From Phycisphaerales bacterium UBA1161 (lineage in GTDB: Bacteria > Planctomycetota > Phycisphaerae > Tepidisphaerales > Tepidisphaeraceae), in NCBI GenBank assembly GCA_002311745.1, contig DBZL01000040.1:1-48392 (forward strand): 48,392 bases of DNA, read 5' to 3'. Numbering within the stretch: the first letter of the stretch is position 1; each line of letters begins with the position of its first letter. Below, piece by piece: positions 33,603-41,884 of this stretch. The notes beneath the pieces were generated by a model that was not told the origin of the DNA, ran no database searches, and saw only the letters and a list, made by a program, of their open reading frames with translations. Both the position numbers and the translations under genes were made by a program.

Positions 33603-35096
33603 ATGCCGCCTAACAGCGCCCAGGACCTATTTGACGGCGCGGCCCAGTTGCACCGCTGCGGGCGATTGGACGAGGCGATTGCCGCCTATCGGCAGGCGGC
33701 CGACGCCGGCTTCAACCAGCCGATCGTTTTTTATCACCTTTGGACGCTGCTCAAGCAGAAGGGGCAGGCGCAGGAATCGCTGGAGGCCTTCCAGGGTTTC
33801 GTCGCCCGACAAGCCGGGCCGGCCGACGTTTTGGGTCAACTGGGCGACGCGATGGTAGCCAAGGGGCTGTTCGAAGAGGCGGTCGTCGCTTTGCGGGGGG
33901 CGCTGGACCTGGAGCCGTCGCACTTGGCGGCCTGGAATCGTCTGGGTTATGTGCTGCTGCAGAGCGGCAAGTGCGACGAGGCGATTGCCGCGTGCGAGCA
34001 TGCGGTGCGGCTGCAACCGGACTGCGCCGCTTTCCACAGCAACCTGGGCAAGGTGTTGATGGACGTGGGGCGGTGCGATGCGGGCATCGCCGCAACGCGA
34101 CGCGCCATCGCCCTCGACGGCAATGATGTCAAGGCGCATTGCAACCTCGGGATCATGCTTCTGACGCGGGGCGAGTTTCGCGAGGGGTGGACCCAGTACG
34201 CGTATCGCTGGCGCGTGAAGGAATACGACTCGCAGCCGCCGGACATCGCCCTGCCTCGCTGGGACGGCGGCGATCTGTCGGGCAAGCGGATCTTCCTTCG
34301 CCCCGAGCAAGGGTTGGGCGACACGATTCAGTTCATCCGGTACATACCGATGCTGGTGCAGCGCGGGGCGCGGGTGGTGGTGGGGTCTCAGCCGGAGTTG
34401 TACCGCTTGCTGAAAAGCATGCGGGGCATCGAGCAACTGCTTTTGCCCGGGCATCCCGTGGCTGCCGAAATGCACTGCACCTTTTTGGATTTGCCGCTGA
34501 TTTTTGGGACGGTGTTGGAAACGATTCCGGCCGAGACGCCTTATCTCTTTGCGGATGAAGCGCTGGCGCAGCGGTGGAAAGCGCGCCTGTCGGCCGCCGG
34601 CGGGCGGCTGAAGGTCGGTCTGGTCTGGGCCGGCCGGCCGAGCCACGCCAACGACCGCAACCGTTCATTGCCCTTGGCGGCCCTGGCGCCGCTGGGTCGG
34701 GTGCCGGGCGTTTGGCTGTGCAGTTTGCAGAAGGGGGATGCGGCCAAGCAGGCGCAGCCGCCGCCGTCGGGCATGGAGCTGGCGGATTTCACATCGGAGT
34801 TGCAGGACTTGGCCGACACCGCGGCCCTCCTGGCCAATCTCGATCTGGTCATCACCGTGGACACTGCCGTGGCTCATCTGGCCGGCGCCATGGCCAAACC
34901 GGTCTGGGTATTGCTCCCCCTGGCCCCGGATTGGCGATGGATGCTGGATCGCCCCGACAGCCCCTGGTATCCGACGATGCGTCTATATCGCCAGACGTCC
35001 CTGGGTGACTGGTCCACTGTGATCCAGAGCGTGGGCCAGGAGTTGGAGCAGCTCGCCGCCCGACACGCATCGGCGAAGTCAAGCAATCAGTTCTGA
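33603..35096 (+). CDS. TPR-glycosyltransferase family 9-like protein
   Basis: 497 residues. Residues 5-200 hold about five TPR motifs (for example CDEAIAACEHAVRLQPDCAA). The C-terminal half is GT9/heptosyltransferase-like: RPEQGLGDTIQFIRYIPML, VGLVWAGRPSHANDRNRS and LVITVDTAVAHLAGAMAKPV. It probably transfers a sugar to an acceptor bound by the TPRs; many planctomycetes carry several such genes. The ATG at 33603 is the first after the tRNA. Its last roughly 210 bases occur twice more downstream in decaying form (35865-36075 and 36931-37001). Confidence 0.88.
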   Translation: MPPNSAQDLFDGAAQLHRCGRLDEAIAAYRQAADAGFNQPIVFYHLWTLLKQKGQAQESLEAFQGFVARQAGPADVLGQLGDAMVAKGLFEEAVVALRGALDLEPSHLAAWNRLGYVLLQSGKCDEAIAACEHAVRLQPDCAAFHSNLGKVLMDVGRCDAGIAATRRAIALDGNDVKAHCNLGIMLLTRGEFREGWTQYAYRWRVKEYDSQPPDIALPRWDGGDLSGKRIFLRPEQGLGDTIQFIRYIPMLVQRGARVVVGSQPELYRLLKSMRGIEQLLLPGHPVAAEMHCTFLDLPLIFGTVLETIPAETPYLFADEALAQRWKARLSAAGGRLKVGLVWAGRPSHANDRNRSLPLAALAPLGRVPGVWLCSLQKGDAAKQAQPPPSGMELADFTSELQDLADTAALLANLDLVITVDTAVAHLAGAMAKPVWVLLPLAPDWRWMLDRPDSPWYPTMRLYRQTSLGDWSTVIQSVGQELEQLAARHASAKSSNQF

Positions 35097-35133
35097 GCTC
35101 GTTCAATGACCTGATTCCGTCCGCTAATTCCGC

Positions 35134-35694
35134 TTACAATCCCCTCACTCCATTGGCCGTCGCGACGAGGTGAGGGCTGTTGCCTTTTTCCGTTTTGTGG
35201 AAAAATCGCCAATATTCTTGGGAATCGCCCTTCAGAGAGTCGTAAGGGCCAGCTTGCAGCAAATAACCACCGGCAAAGTGGATTACCAAATCGAGAAGCG
35301 CATTCACATTTACTCGTTGGACAACAAAATCGGTGGGCGAAGCCTTCATTTCCTCGCGAATTCGGCGGACGTTGACGTCCAGCAACACCTCTCCGGGCTG
35401 CGATTCGGTAATAACCTCGCCGTCCTTCGTGAAGAAACGATCTTGGCTGCCAACCAGCACATGGTCATCTTTGCAAATCCTCCAACTGCATTGAATGTGC
35501 AACGCAAACTCAGGAACGCTGACCAGCTTTTCCTTAGATGGCCCATATCTGGCAACTCGCTGCAGCCAATTTCCAAACGAGAACATCTGCCAATCACACG
35601 CCCGGCGCACTGCCACCATCGGATGGCCGATCAACGATCCAAGTTTCTGCGTTGCCAATCGTGCTTCTTGAATCGACCTAGAGTTGGAATTCAT
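35134..35694 (-). CDS. uncharacterised protein, cassette gene A
   Basis: 186 residues from the ATG at 35694 (AGGAG 11 bases upstream); an in-frame ATG at 35730, at the edge of a shared upstream repeat, is an alternative. Pattern: IGHPMVAVRRACDWQMFSFGNW, then EFALHIQCSWRICKDDHVLVGSQDRF, and acidic strands. I recall small single-domain proteins of this pattern in many bacteria, without known function. It is antisense to the GT9 gene, ending 37 bases from its stop, and lies between the intact GT9 gene and a broken copy of its tail. Base composition is lower in GC than the neighbours. Confidence 0.65.
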   Translation of the reverse strand: MNSNSRSIQEARLATQKLGSLIGHPMVAVRRACDWQMFSFGNWLQRVARYGPSKEKLVSVPEFALHIQCSWRICKDDHVLVGSQDRFFTKDGEVITESQPGEVLLDVNVRRIREEMKASPTDFVVQRVNVNALLDLVIHFAGGYLLQAGPYDSLKGDSQEYWRFFHKTEKGNSPHLVATANGVRGL

Positions 35695-35730
35695 AAAATT
35701 AAGAGCTCCTAGGAACAGCAACCGGGTCAT

Positions 35731-35864
35731 TATTGATCGTTTCCTGGTGGAGAACGTTTGCTTGGCTGGCCACGGTTGACGCTGAGCCTCGGGCCCTCCA
35801 ATTCTACCGACTTGATCGCTGCCTGCACCAACGTATTCCAGTCCGCCGGCCGAAGCACGGGCCA
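35731..35864 (-). repeat. upstream repeat of cassette genes, copy 1
   Basis: This segment and 36795-36930 are clearly homologous; the best block reads GGTTGACGCTGAGCCTC on the plus strand in both. Both copies stop at an ATG of a minus-strand cassette gene (35730 and 36794) and include a GGAAAC-type SD, so the repeat may supply the promoter and ribosome-binding site. On the far side each copy joins a broken GT9 tail. Confidence 0.75.
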
Positions 35865-36075
35865 CGGCGCCAGGGACAAGGCGGTCTGGGTGTTGCTCCC
35901 GCTGGCCCCGGATTGGCGATGGATGCTGGATCGCCCCGACAGCCCGTGGTATCCGACGATGCGTCTGTATCGCCAGACGTCCCTGGGCGACTGGTCCGCT
36001 GTGATCCAGAACGTGGGCCAGCAGTTGGAGCAGTGCGTCGCCCAACACGCATCGGCGAAGTCAAGCAATCAGTGA
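35865..36075 (+). pseudogene. broken GT9 tail, copy 1
   Basis: The frame reads VWVLLPLAPDWRWMLDRPDS through HASAKSSNQ and a stop, nearly identical to the last 65 residues of the GT9 gene at 33603-35096. No start or N-terminal part. Its final bases overlap the end of the antisense gene at 36069. Confidence 0.9.
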
Positions 36076-36794
36076 CGATCCCGTTCAACCTGCTGACCCC
36101 GTTCAACGCTTGCGGGCACGGTGCCGCATTCCGGGCAGCGATCAGGTGTTGCACGGAGATCGTAGCCGCACCGAAGGCATCGGCCCTCAATGGCACGGAC
36201 AAATATACGACGTCGTCTAATCCACCACATAGATAGCGTTAGGCAGCCGAACACTGCGACAATTGTGATCGCCCAATAAGGAACCGCCAATAGCATGCGT
36301 GTTTCTGTTTTTCCCGTTCCCTGCCAATACCCCGTCATTGAGAGTTGTATTTGCCAGTTGTTAATAGGGCCCACGAAAGGGGGTCCAACGCCCCGATGAC
36401 GGATCGACACTTGAGGACCAAGCCCCCCCCAGGATGAAAAGTCATCGTCGTACGATCCACGTCCATCTGGGTTCCCCAGGTCATAAGAGGCGCGTCGATA
36501 CATAACTTTCAGCCAACCTCCCGAAGACGATCGTTGTCTGTCAACCACGACAACGGATACGTCCGTAAGCCATGGCCTATGTGGCAGATCGCCAAAGGTG
36601 CGGATCTTTTTGGGCGGGCCATCGGGACGATACAAGGTGGAGGACCTCACAATGACTTCGTCAACTACTACCAAGTAACTTCGCACCCAGTCTGTTACGA
36701 AGAGGCAAACACAAGACCAACAGGCAAGGGTGAATAGTCCCAAACCGATCAATTTCAACCAACGCAGAAACGGGGGACGCAGAAAGGTGGGCAT
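36069..36794 (-). CDS. membrane protein with C-terminal zinc ribbon, cassette gene B
   Basis: 241 residues. An N-terminal membrane segment (about 12-32, LKLIGLGLFTLACWSCVCLF), an extracytoplasmic domain of about 140 residues, a second membrane segment (WAITIVAVFGCLTLSMWW), and a C-terminal cytoplasmic zinc ribbon CLRCGYDLRATPDRCPECG. This architecture is characteristic of Planctomycetota; function unknown. The ATG at 36794 abuts the second copy of the upstream repeat. Like gene A it is antisense to the GT9 fragments. Confidence 0.8.
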   Translation of the reverse strand: MPTFLRPPFLRWLKLIGLGLFTLACWSCVCLFVTDWVRSYLVVVDEVIVRSSTLYRPDGPPKKIRTFGDLPHRPWLTDVSVVVVDRQRSSSGGWLKVMYRRASYDLGNPDGRGSYDDDFSSWGGLGPQVSIRHRGVGPPFVGPINNWQIQLSMTGYWQGTGKTETRMLLAVPYWAITIVAVFGCLTLSMWWIRRRRIFVRAIEGRCLRCGYDLRATPDRCPECGTVPASVERGQQVERDRH

Positions 36795-36930
36795 TAACGA
36801 TTGTTTCCAGTTGGCGAACGCTTTCTTGACGACCGACGGTTGACGCTGAGCCTCAGGCCGCGATTCTACCGGCTTGATGGTTGCCTGCACGAACGCGTTC
36901 CCGTTCGCCGGGCGAGCTACGTGGCCACCG
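36795..36930 (-). repeat. upstream repeat of cassette genes, copy 2
   Basis: Homologous to 35731-35864 from the gene start through the junction with the GT9 tail; it has more substitutions, so it is probably the older copy. In both copies the minus-strand sequence GAGGCTCAGCGTCAACCG is conserved. Confidence 0.75.
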
Positions 36931-37001
36931 CTCGAGGGGCAGGGCGGTTGGGGTGTTACTGCCGCTGGTCCGGATTGGCGTTGAACCCCGGATCGCCAGC
37001 G
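36931..37001 (+). pseudogene. broken GT9 tail, copy 2 (highly decayed)
   Basis: Bases corresponding to the GT9 segment encoding VWVLLPLAPDWRWMLDRP are still recognisable (GTTGGGGTGTTACTGCCGCT, then CCGGATTGGCG) but the frame is interrupted and homology stops near 37001. The following 37002-37220 holds no supported gene. Confidence 0.7.
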
Positions 37002-37220
37002 TAAAGCTCGCGGCGACAAGCCCATTTCGCAAATCGAGCGAAATCATCGCAATTTCTTTTCCCAGCGGCACTTGCTGAGGTGCGGCATTCATGGCCGCGT
37101 CCCTCTTGCGACTCATGCGAATTTGTGCATCATATCGCGGCCATTGATGTGGCAGGCAAGCCGCGATTGGCGGGTGCTTGGACAACGAAGGCAAACAGAC
37201 CTTCCTTCAGGAAATAACCA

Positions 37221-38354
37221 GTGAACATCTTTGTTCCAAATCAGACCGATTCCAGCGAGAATCGCGTTGCGCTGGTTCCGGCGGTGGTGAAGAAACTGGC
37301 CGGACCGAACGTGCAAATCCTGGTGCAGGCGGCGGCGGGGGAGAAATCCGCGTTTAGCGATGAGGCTTACCAGGAAGCGGGGGCGAAAATCGTCGACGCC
37401 GATGCGTGGGCCCAGGCAGATATCGTGCTGGTGGTGCGGCCGCCGGAGATTGCCCAGGTGCAGCGCATGCACAGCGGGGCGGTGCTGGCGGGGCTGCTGT
37501 CGCCGCATCACAATGTCGAGCTGATCGAAGCGGCGGCGAAGGCCGGCGTGATGGCGATGGCGTTGGAGTTCCTGCCACGCATCACGCGGGCGCAGTCGAT
37601 CGATGCCCTCAGTTCGCAGGCGAATCTGGCCGGGTACAAGGCGGTCATCATGGCCGCCGAGCGCTGCCCCAAGATTTTCCCCATGCTCATGACCGCCGCC
37701 GGGACCCTCCAGCCGGCCAAGGTGTTCATTATCGGCGCCGGCGTGGCGGGGTTGCAGGCGATCGCCACGGCGCGGCGGCTGGGGGCCATTGTCAGTGCCT
37801 TCGACATCCGCCCGGCCGTCAAGGAGCAGGTGCAAAGCGTCGGGGCCAAGTTCATCGAAATTCCCCTGGACACGGCCGGCGCCCAGGACGCGGGCGGATA
37901 TGCCAAGGAGCTGACGCCCGAGCAACAGCAAAAGCAGCGCGATCTGATGGCCAAGGTGGTGTGCGATTCGGACGTCGTGATCACCACCGCGGCCGTGCCC
38001 GGCAAACGCGCGCCCAAGCTCATTCCCGCCGACGTCGTCAAGAACATGCAGAGCCAATCGATCATCGTCGACCTGGCGGCCGAGAGCGGCGGCAACTGCG
38101 AGCTGACCGAGCCGGGCAAAATCGTCCAAAAATTCGGCGTCACCATCATCGGACTGACCAACGTCCCCAGCACGGTCCCCCTGCACGCCAGCCAGGTGTA
38201 CGCCATTAACCTGGCCAACCTGCTGAAACTCATGGTCACCAAGGAGGGGCAGTTGAAGGTCGACGCATCGGATGAAGTGATCGCGGGCGTGCTGCTCTGC
38301 CGGGACGGGCAGGTGGTGCATCCGCGACTCAAGGAGTTGATGGTCCATGCCTGA
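37221..38354 (+). CDS. pntAA: NAD(P) transhydrogenase subunit alpha, part 1
   Basis: 377 residues from a GTG (AGGA upstream). It is the NAD(H)-binding domain I: PNQTDSSENRVALVPAVVKKL at the start, ALEFLPRITRAQSIDALSSQ, the Rossmann motif IGAGVAGLQAIATARRLGA and FDIRPAVKEQ. In this split arrangement the alpha subunit is in two genes. The enzyme couples hydride transfer between NADH and NADP+ to proton movement. Its stop overlaps pntAB by eight bases. Confidence 0.96.
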   Translation: MNIFVPNQTDSSENRVALVPAVVKKLAGPNVQILVQAAAGEKSAFSDEAYQEAGAKIVDADAWAQADIVLVVRPPEIAQVQRMHSGAVLAGLLSPHHNVELIEAAAKAGVMAMALEFLPRITRAQSIDALSSQANLAGYKAVIMAAERCPKIFPMLMTAAGTLQPAKVFIIGAGVAGLQAIATARRLGAIVSAFDIRPAVKEQVQSVGAKFIEIPLDTAGAQDAGGYAKELTPEQQQKQRDLMAKVVCDSDVVITTAAVPGKRAPKLIPADVVKNMQSQSIIVDLAAESGGNCELTEPGKIVQKFGVTIIGLTNVPSTVPLHASQVYAINLANLLKLMVTKEGQLKVDASDEVIAGVLLCRDGQVVHPRLKELMVHA

Positions 38355-38637
38355 TATCAGTTCTCATCTGTTCGTGTTCATGCTGGCGGCGTTTTTGGGC
38401 CTGGAGGTGATCCACCGGGTCAGCCCGCTGCTGCATACGCCGCTGATGTCCCTGACCAACGCCATCTCGGCGATCAGCGTGATCGCGGCGATTCAATTGG
38501 CCGGCGCCAAGGAGACGACGCTTTCGACGATCCTGGGCACGTGCGCGGTGGCGGCGGCATCCACCAACGTCATCGGCGGATTCATGATCACCGACCGCAT
38601 GCTCAAGATGTTCAAAAAGCGCGAGGCGAAACGATGA
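38347..38637 (+). CDS. pntAB: NAD(P) transhydrogenase subunit alpha, part 2 (membrane)
   Basis: 96 residues with three membrane segments: LFVFMLAAFLGLEVIHRV, SAISVIAAIQLAGA and CAVAAASTNVIGGFMITDRM. This is the small membrane component of the proton channel. It overlaps both neighbours, with ATGA shared with pntB (38634-38637). Confidence 0.95.
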   Translation: MPDISSHLFVFMLAAFLGLEVIHRVSPLLHTPLMSLTNAISAISVIAAIQLAGAKETTLSTILGTCAVAAASTNVIGGFMITDRMLKMFKKREAKR

Positions 38638-40076
38638 ACCTGTTTCTGGCCACCATCAGCCCCCTTGAAAACTCGAAGCTGACCAGCTTTCTGAGCACGG
38701 CCACGTATCTAGTGGCGGCGGCCTTCTTCGTGTTGGCACTCAAATGGCTCAGCGCCCCGACCACCGCCCGACGCGGAAACCGGATCGGCGAAATCGGCAT
38801 GGCCGCCGCGATCATCGGGGCGCTGCTGCAATACCACGTCGTCACCTACGAGTGGATCATCGTCGGATTCGTGATCGGCTTTCTGCTGGGCGCGCCCATG
38901 GCCATCTGGATGCCCATGACCGCCGTGCCCCAGCGAACCGCCCTGTCCCACGCGTTTGGCGCCCTGGCCGCGGCACTGGTCGGAACGGCCCATTACTATC
39001 TCTTCGATCTCAAAAACGCGCCGCCCACTTCGACCATCATGGGATTTCTGTGCCTGGAAGTGCTCCTGGGCGCGCTGACCTTCACCGGCAGCTTGATGGC
39101 CTGCGGCAAACTCCAGGAAGTCCTGCCCACCCGGCCCATCGTCTATAAAAATCAGAACATCCTGAACCTGTCGCTCTTGGGCATGGCGGTCCTCTGCGGC
39201 GTGCTTTTGACCGCACACCCGCAGTGGTCATGGTTGTTCCCGATCCTGTTGGTGCTGGCGCTGGCCTTCGGCGTGCTGCTGATCATTCCCATCGGCGGGG
39301 CGGATATGCCCACCGTCATCTCCCTGCTCAATAGCTACGCCGGCCTGTCGGCCAGCATGATGGGATTCGTGCTGAACAGCAAGCTGCTGATCGTCGCCGG
39401 CGCCCTTGACGGCGCCAGCGGCTTCGTCCTGAGCATCATCATGTGCCGCGCCATGAACCGCAGCTTCACCAACGTGCTCTTCGGCGCGTTCGGGCAACTC
39501 CAAACATCGGCGGCGGCTGCGACGGAAAAGAAAACCGTCCGCTCCACCGCTCCCGACGAAGTGGCCCAGCTCCTCGAGGCCGCGCAGAACGTCATCATCA
39601 TCCCCGGCTACGGCATGGCCGTCGCCCAGGCCCAGCACAAGGTGCGCGACCTGTACGACCAGCTCACGCAACGCGGCGTCAACGTCAAGTTCGCCATCCA
39701 CCCCGTCGCCGGCCGCATGCCAGGACACATGAACGTCCTTCTGGCCGAGGCCGAAATCCCCTACGACAAGCTGGTGGGGATGGACGAAATCAACGACGAA
39801 TTTGCCCAGTGCGACGTGGCCCTGGTGGTCGGCGCCAACGACGTGGTGAACCCCGCCGCCCGCTACAACAAGAGCTCACCGATCTACGGCATGCCGATCA
39901 TCAACGCCGACAAGGCCAAGACGGTCGTCGCCATCAAGCGTTCGATGAACCCCGGCTTCGCCGGCATCGACAACGAGTTGTACACGCTGGATCACACGCT
40001 GATGCTTTTCGGCGACGCCAAGAAGGTGCTTGGCGAGGTTGTCAAACAGCTAGCCGAAACCGCAGTCACAGCCTGA
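38634..40076 (+). CDS. pntB: NAD(P) transhydrogenase subunit beta
   Basis: 480 residues. Nine or so membrane segments (1-290) carry the proton path, including HAFGALAAALVGTAHYY and GGADMPTVISLLNSYAGLSASMMGF. The C-terminal NADP(H) domain III has IIIPGYGMAVAQAQHKVRDL, FAIHPVAGRMPGHMNVLLAEA, GANDVVNPAA and KRSMNPGFAGIDNELY. Length and motifs are normal. Confidence 0.97.
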   Translation: MNLFLATISPLENSKLTSFLSTATYLVAAAFFVLALKWLSAPTTARRGNRIGEIGMAAAIIGALLQYHVVTYEWIIVGFVIGFLLGAPMAIWMPMTAVPQRTALSHAFGALAAALVGTAHYYLFDLKNAPPTSTIMGFLCLEVLLGALTFTGSLMACGKLQEVLPTRPIVYKNQNILNLSLLGMAVLCGVLLTAHPQWSWLFPILLVLALAFGVLLIIPIGGADMPTVISLLNSYAGLSASMMGFVLNSKLLIVAGALDGASGFVLSIIMCRAMNRSFTNVLFGAFGQLQTSAAAATEKKTVRSTAPDEVAQLLEAAQNVIIIPGYGMAVAQAQHKVRDLYDQLTQRGVNVKFAIHPVAGRMPGHMNVLLAEAEIPYDKLVGMDEINDEFAQCDVALVVGANDVVNPAARYNKSSPIYGMPIINADKAKTVVAIKRSMNPGFAGIDNELYTLDHTLMLFGDAKKVLGEVVKQLAETAVTA

Positions 40077-40200
40077 GCGCCCCCGTCCGCACCTGCGGCC
40101 CCGAGTCCAGCGGACGGAGAAATTGTGGATGCCCCTTAGACTTGGCCCCGTTACCCGCGTCCTGACATCCCCTCGGCCCGCGGCTGGCCAATAGACGGGC

Positions 40201-40230
40201 TCACCAGCGATCGTTGGCGATCGCTGGTGA
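40201..40230. terminator. 13-bp hairpin between convergent genes
   Basis: TCACCAGCGATCG (40201-40213), loop TTGG, CGATCGCTGGTGA (40218-40230), a perfect stem between pntB and the convergent lipoprotein gene. There is no T-tract on either side, so it could end transcripts from both directions or be a dispersed palindrome. Confidence 0.55.
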
Positions 40231-40263
40231 TCCCAGGTTCATCACCCATTCTGAGTCAGATGG

Positions 40264-40623
40264 CTACCTTCCTGGCTGCGGATTCGACTCGTCCCTTGTA
40301 TATGGAACATTGATGACGGTTCCACGTACGCGATAACCAGAGGACAGAAAACCGCTTTCAACATAAAGCACAACATCGATCATGACGTTGCCGCCGCCTT
40401 TTTCCAAGGCCTGATCCACTGCGTTTTTGATATTGGGGGTACCGAACAAAAACCGCACATCGCTGCCTTCAACGCCTTGTTGTCTGGGCAGTTTTGTAAG
40501 ATCGATATTGTGGGCGTAAACATTCTTGGTGGAAATGGCTGTGAAATCGCCCACTCGAGTCGAGCAACCCGAGAACGCGAACAATAGAACGCCCACCAAC
40601 AGACCGATTCGTTTGCTTGCCAT
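40264..40623 (-). CDS. lipoprotein A of a tandem pair
   Basis: 119 residues; signal peptide with lipobox LFAFSGC, then a domain beginning STRVGDFTAISTKNVYAHNID. AGGAG lies eight bases before the ATG. It is a paralogue of the next gene, of identical length (119 residues) and sharing GDFTxxxTKNV. Members of this type occur in many Gram-negative genomes without known function. Both may lie in one transcript (66 bases apart). Confidence 0.75.
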   Translation of the reverse strand: MASKRIGLLVGVLLFAFSGCSTRVGDFTAISTKNVYAHNIDLTKLPRQQGVEGSDVRFLFGTPNIKNAVDQALEKGGGNVMIDVVLYVESGFLSSGYRVRGTVINVPYTRDESNPQPGR

Positions 40624-40689
40624 GTGAATTGCTCCTTTTTGCGAAGATCATCCACGAAATGCGCATCATTCAGGCTGACACATGCCCTG

Positions 40690-41049
40690 TTATCTCGGCA
40701 CGGGATTGCCGCTTACCTCATACTGGAATTCGCCGTAAATGTAGGGGATATACCACCATGACATTTTGATCCGGGCGTTGGTCAGCGCCAGGGCGTTTCC
40801 CTGTTCTTCGGCGCGGTCCGTCGCTTCCTTCAGATTCGGCGCGCCCGTCGGAACAAAGACAATAATGGACGATTTGTCTACGCCGGTGACCTTCTGTGAG
40901 CTTTCTGCAACCTGGGTACTGAAGTTGGACAAATCGACGTTTTTGGTCGCCAACAATGTGAAATCTCCCAAATTCTGCGAGCATCCCGCAAAGACCGCCG
41001 CTGCGGCCAGCGCGGCTGCGCCGCCCATCAGTTTCCTCAGCACCTTCAT
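40690..41049 (-). CDS. lipoprotein B of a tandem pair
   Basis: 119 residues; lipobox VFAGC, then SQNLGDFTLLATKNVDLS. The start at 41049 has AGGAG at six bases. The same frame stays open upstream to an ATG at 41241 through the N-terminus of a broken luxR copy, so a 183-residue in-frame fusion could also be made (see findings), but the normal signal peptide at 41049 argues for separate synthesis. Confidence 0.75.
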   Translation of the reverse strand: MKVLRKLMGGAAALAAAAVFAGCSQNLGDFTLLATKNVDLSNFSTQVAESSQKVTGVDKSSIIVFVPTGAPNLKEATDRAEEQGNALALTNARIKMSWWYIPYIYGEFQYEVSGNPVPR

Positions 41050-41136
41050 TGGTTTCTCCTTATCGCTACGATGCGTTGAGTGTGCTTGCGATACAGACTC
41101 GGTGGCGTGTCCGAGCCGCCTAGGCGGGTCGCGCGC

Positions 41137-41241
41137 CCGCTTTTTCCCCGGCATCGGCATCCGCAGGGCGGCGATGTCGCCCAGCAGGCGAACCGTGGCG
41201 CGGGCATCCGATTCTTCAATGAATTGGCCCTCACCCTTCAT
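41137..41241 (-). pseudogene. 5' fragment of the luxR regulator gene
   Basis: Encodes MKGEGQFIEESDARATVRLL through PGKKR, matching the first 35 residues of the intact regulator (44573-45364) with about five changes. Beyond that the two differ completely. The fragment keeps its SD region and start codon and reads in frame into lipoprotein B. Confidence 0.85.
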
Positions 41242-41315
41242 CCAAGTCCCCACCAAGAATTGGGCTCTTCCCACCGCCTCTCCTACGGCCAAGCCGCAGC
41301 AGCAGCGAACGAACT

Positions 41316-41343
41316 AGAATACTCCGATGGACATCGCTGTCAA
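41316..41343 (-). promoter_or_regulatory. duplicated luxR promoter upstream of lipoprotein B
   Basis: Minus strand: TTGACA (41343-41338), 16 bases, TATTCT (41321-41316). It lies in a 73-bp block (41301-41373) identical to 45421-45493 in front of luxR. The transcript would cross the luxR fragment and reach lipoprotein B about 260 bases later. Confidence 0.5.
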
Positions 41344-41394
41344 ATCCGCCAAAGTCTGAGTCATCGCGTGTTTCGCCGAGCGTGCGAATCGGCG

Positions 41395-41640
41395 GGCCTG
41401 CCCGTGGCGATTTTCCTGGGCGGGTGTTCGCAGTACGTGCATGCCGCGGCCGGCGCTGGCGCAGCTTCCGCCGGCTTCGCCTCAGCAGGCTCCGCCGATC
41501 ACGGTGCAGGCATCCGTCATCGGCGTCCGCCATGCGGATTCCAAGGAGGGGATTCCCACTTGCGTCGAGGTGCGCTTGCAGGTGGAAAACAGCGGCGCGC
41601 AGGAAGCGGTTTTCGATCCGCGGACGCTTGTGCTGACCAG
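41395..41640 (+). pseudogene. fragment of the divergent lipoprotein gene (copy of 45697-45953)
   Basis: The plus-strand sequence from LPVAIFLGGCSQYV to PRTLVLT matches the intact lipoprotein at 45668-46246, almost without change, but the start codon region is missing, 14 bases are deleted after CAGTACGTG, and the 3' half is absent. About 200 bases between it and the promoter block are also missing relative to the intact locus. 41641-41884 holds no supported gene. Confidence 0.85.
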
Positions 41641-41884
41641 AAGTCTATGAAACTTTACAGCCACAGGTCAAATCGGAGGAGCGACGGATACGGCAGGAGG
41701 CATTGGCGTTATCCCCGTTTTCCTCCCTCCCGCGGCGGCCAACCGGAATGCCCCCCACGGTTCGTGGCCAATCTCGGAGGCGAGCTTTCGCAATCGGAGC
41801 CGTCTGATGGCACTGACCATGGCCCACATCAGCAGGGTAATCTCAACCCTGCATCAACCGCGGTCGGCACTTTTCTGCAACCTT

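Noticed and set aside
33603..37001. Integron-like cassette array
   Set aside because: No integrase gene and no attC-like folded sites were recognised; the recurring unit contains a gene fragment, which integron cassettes do not.
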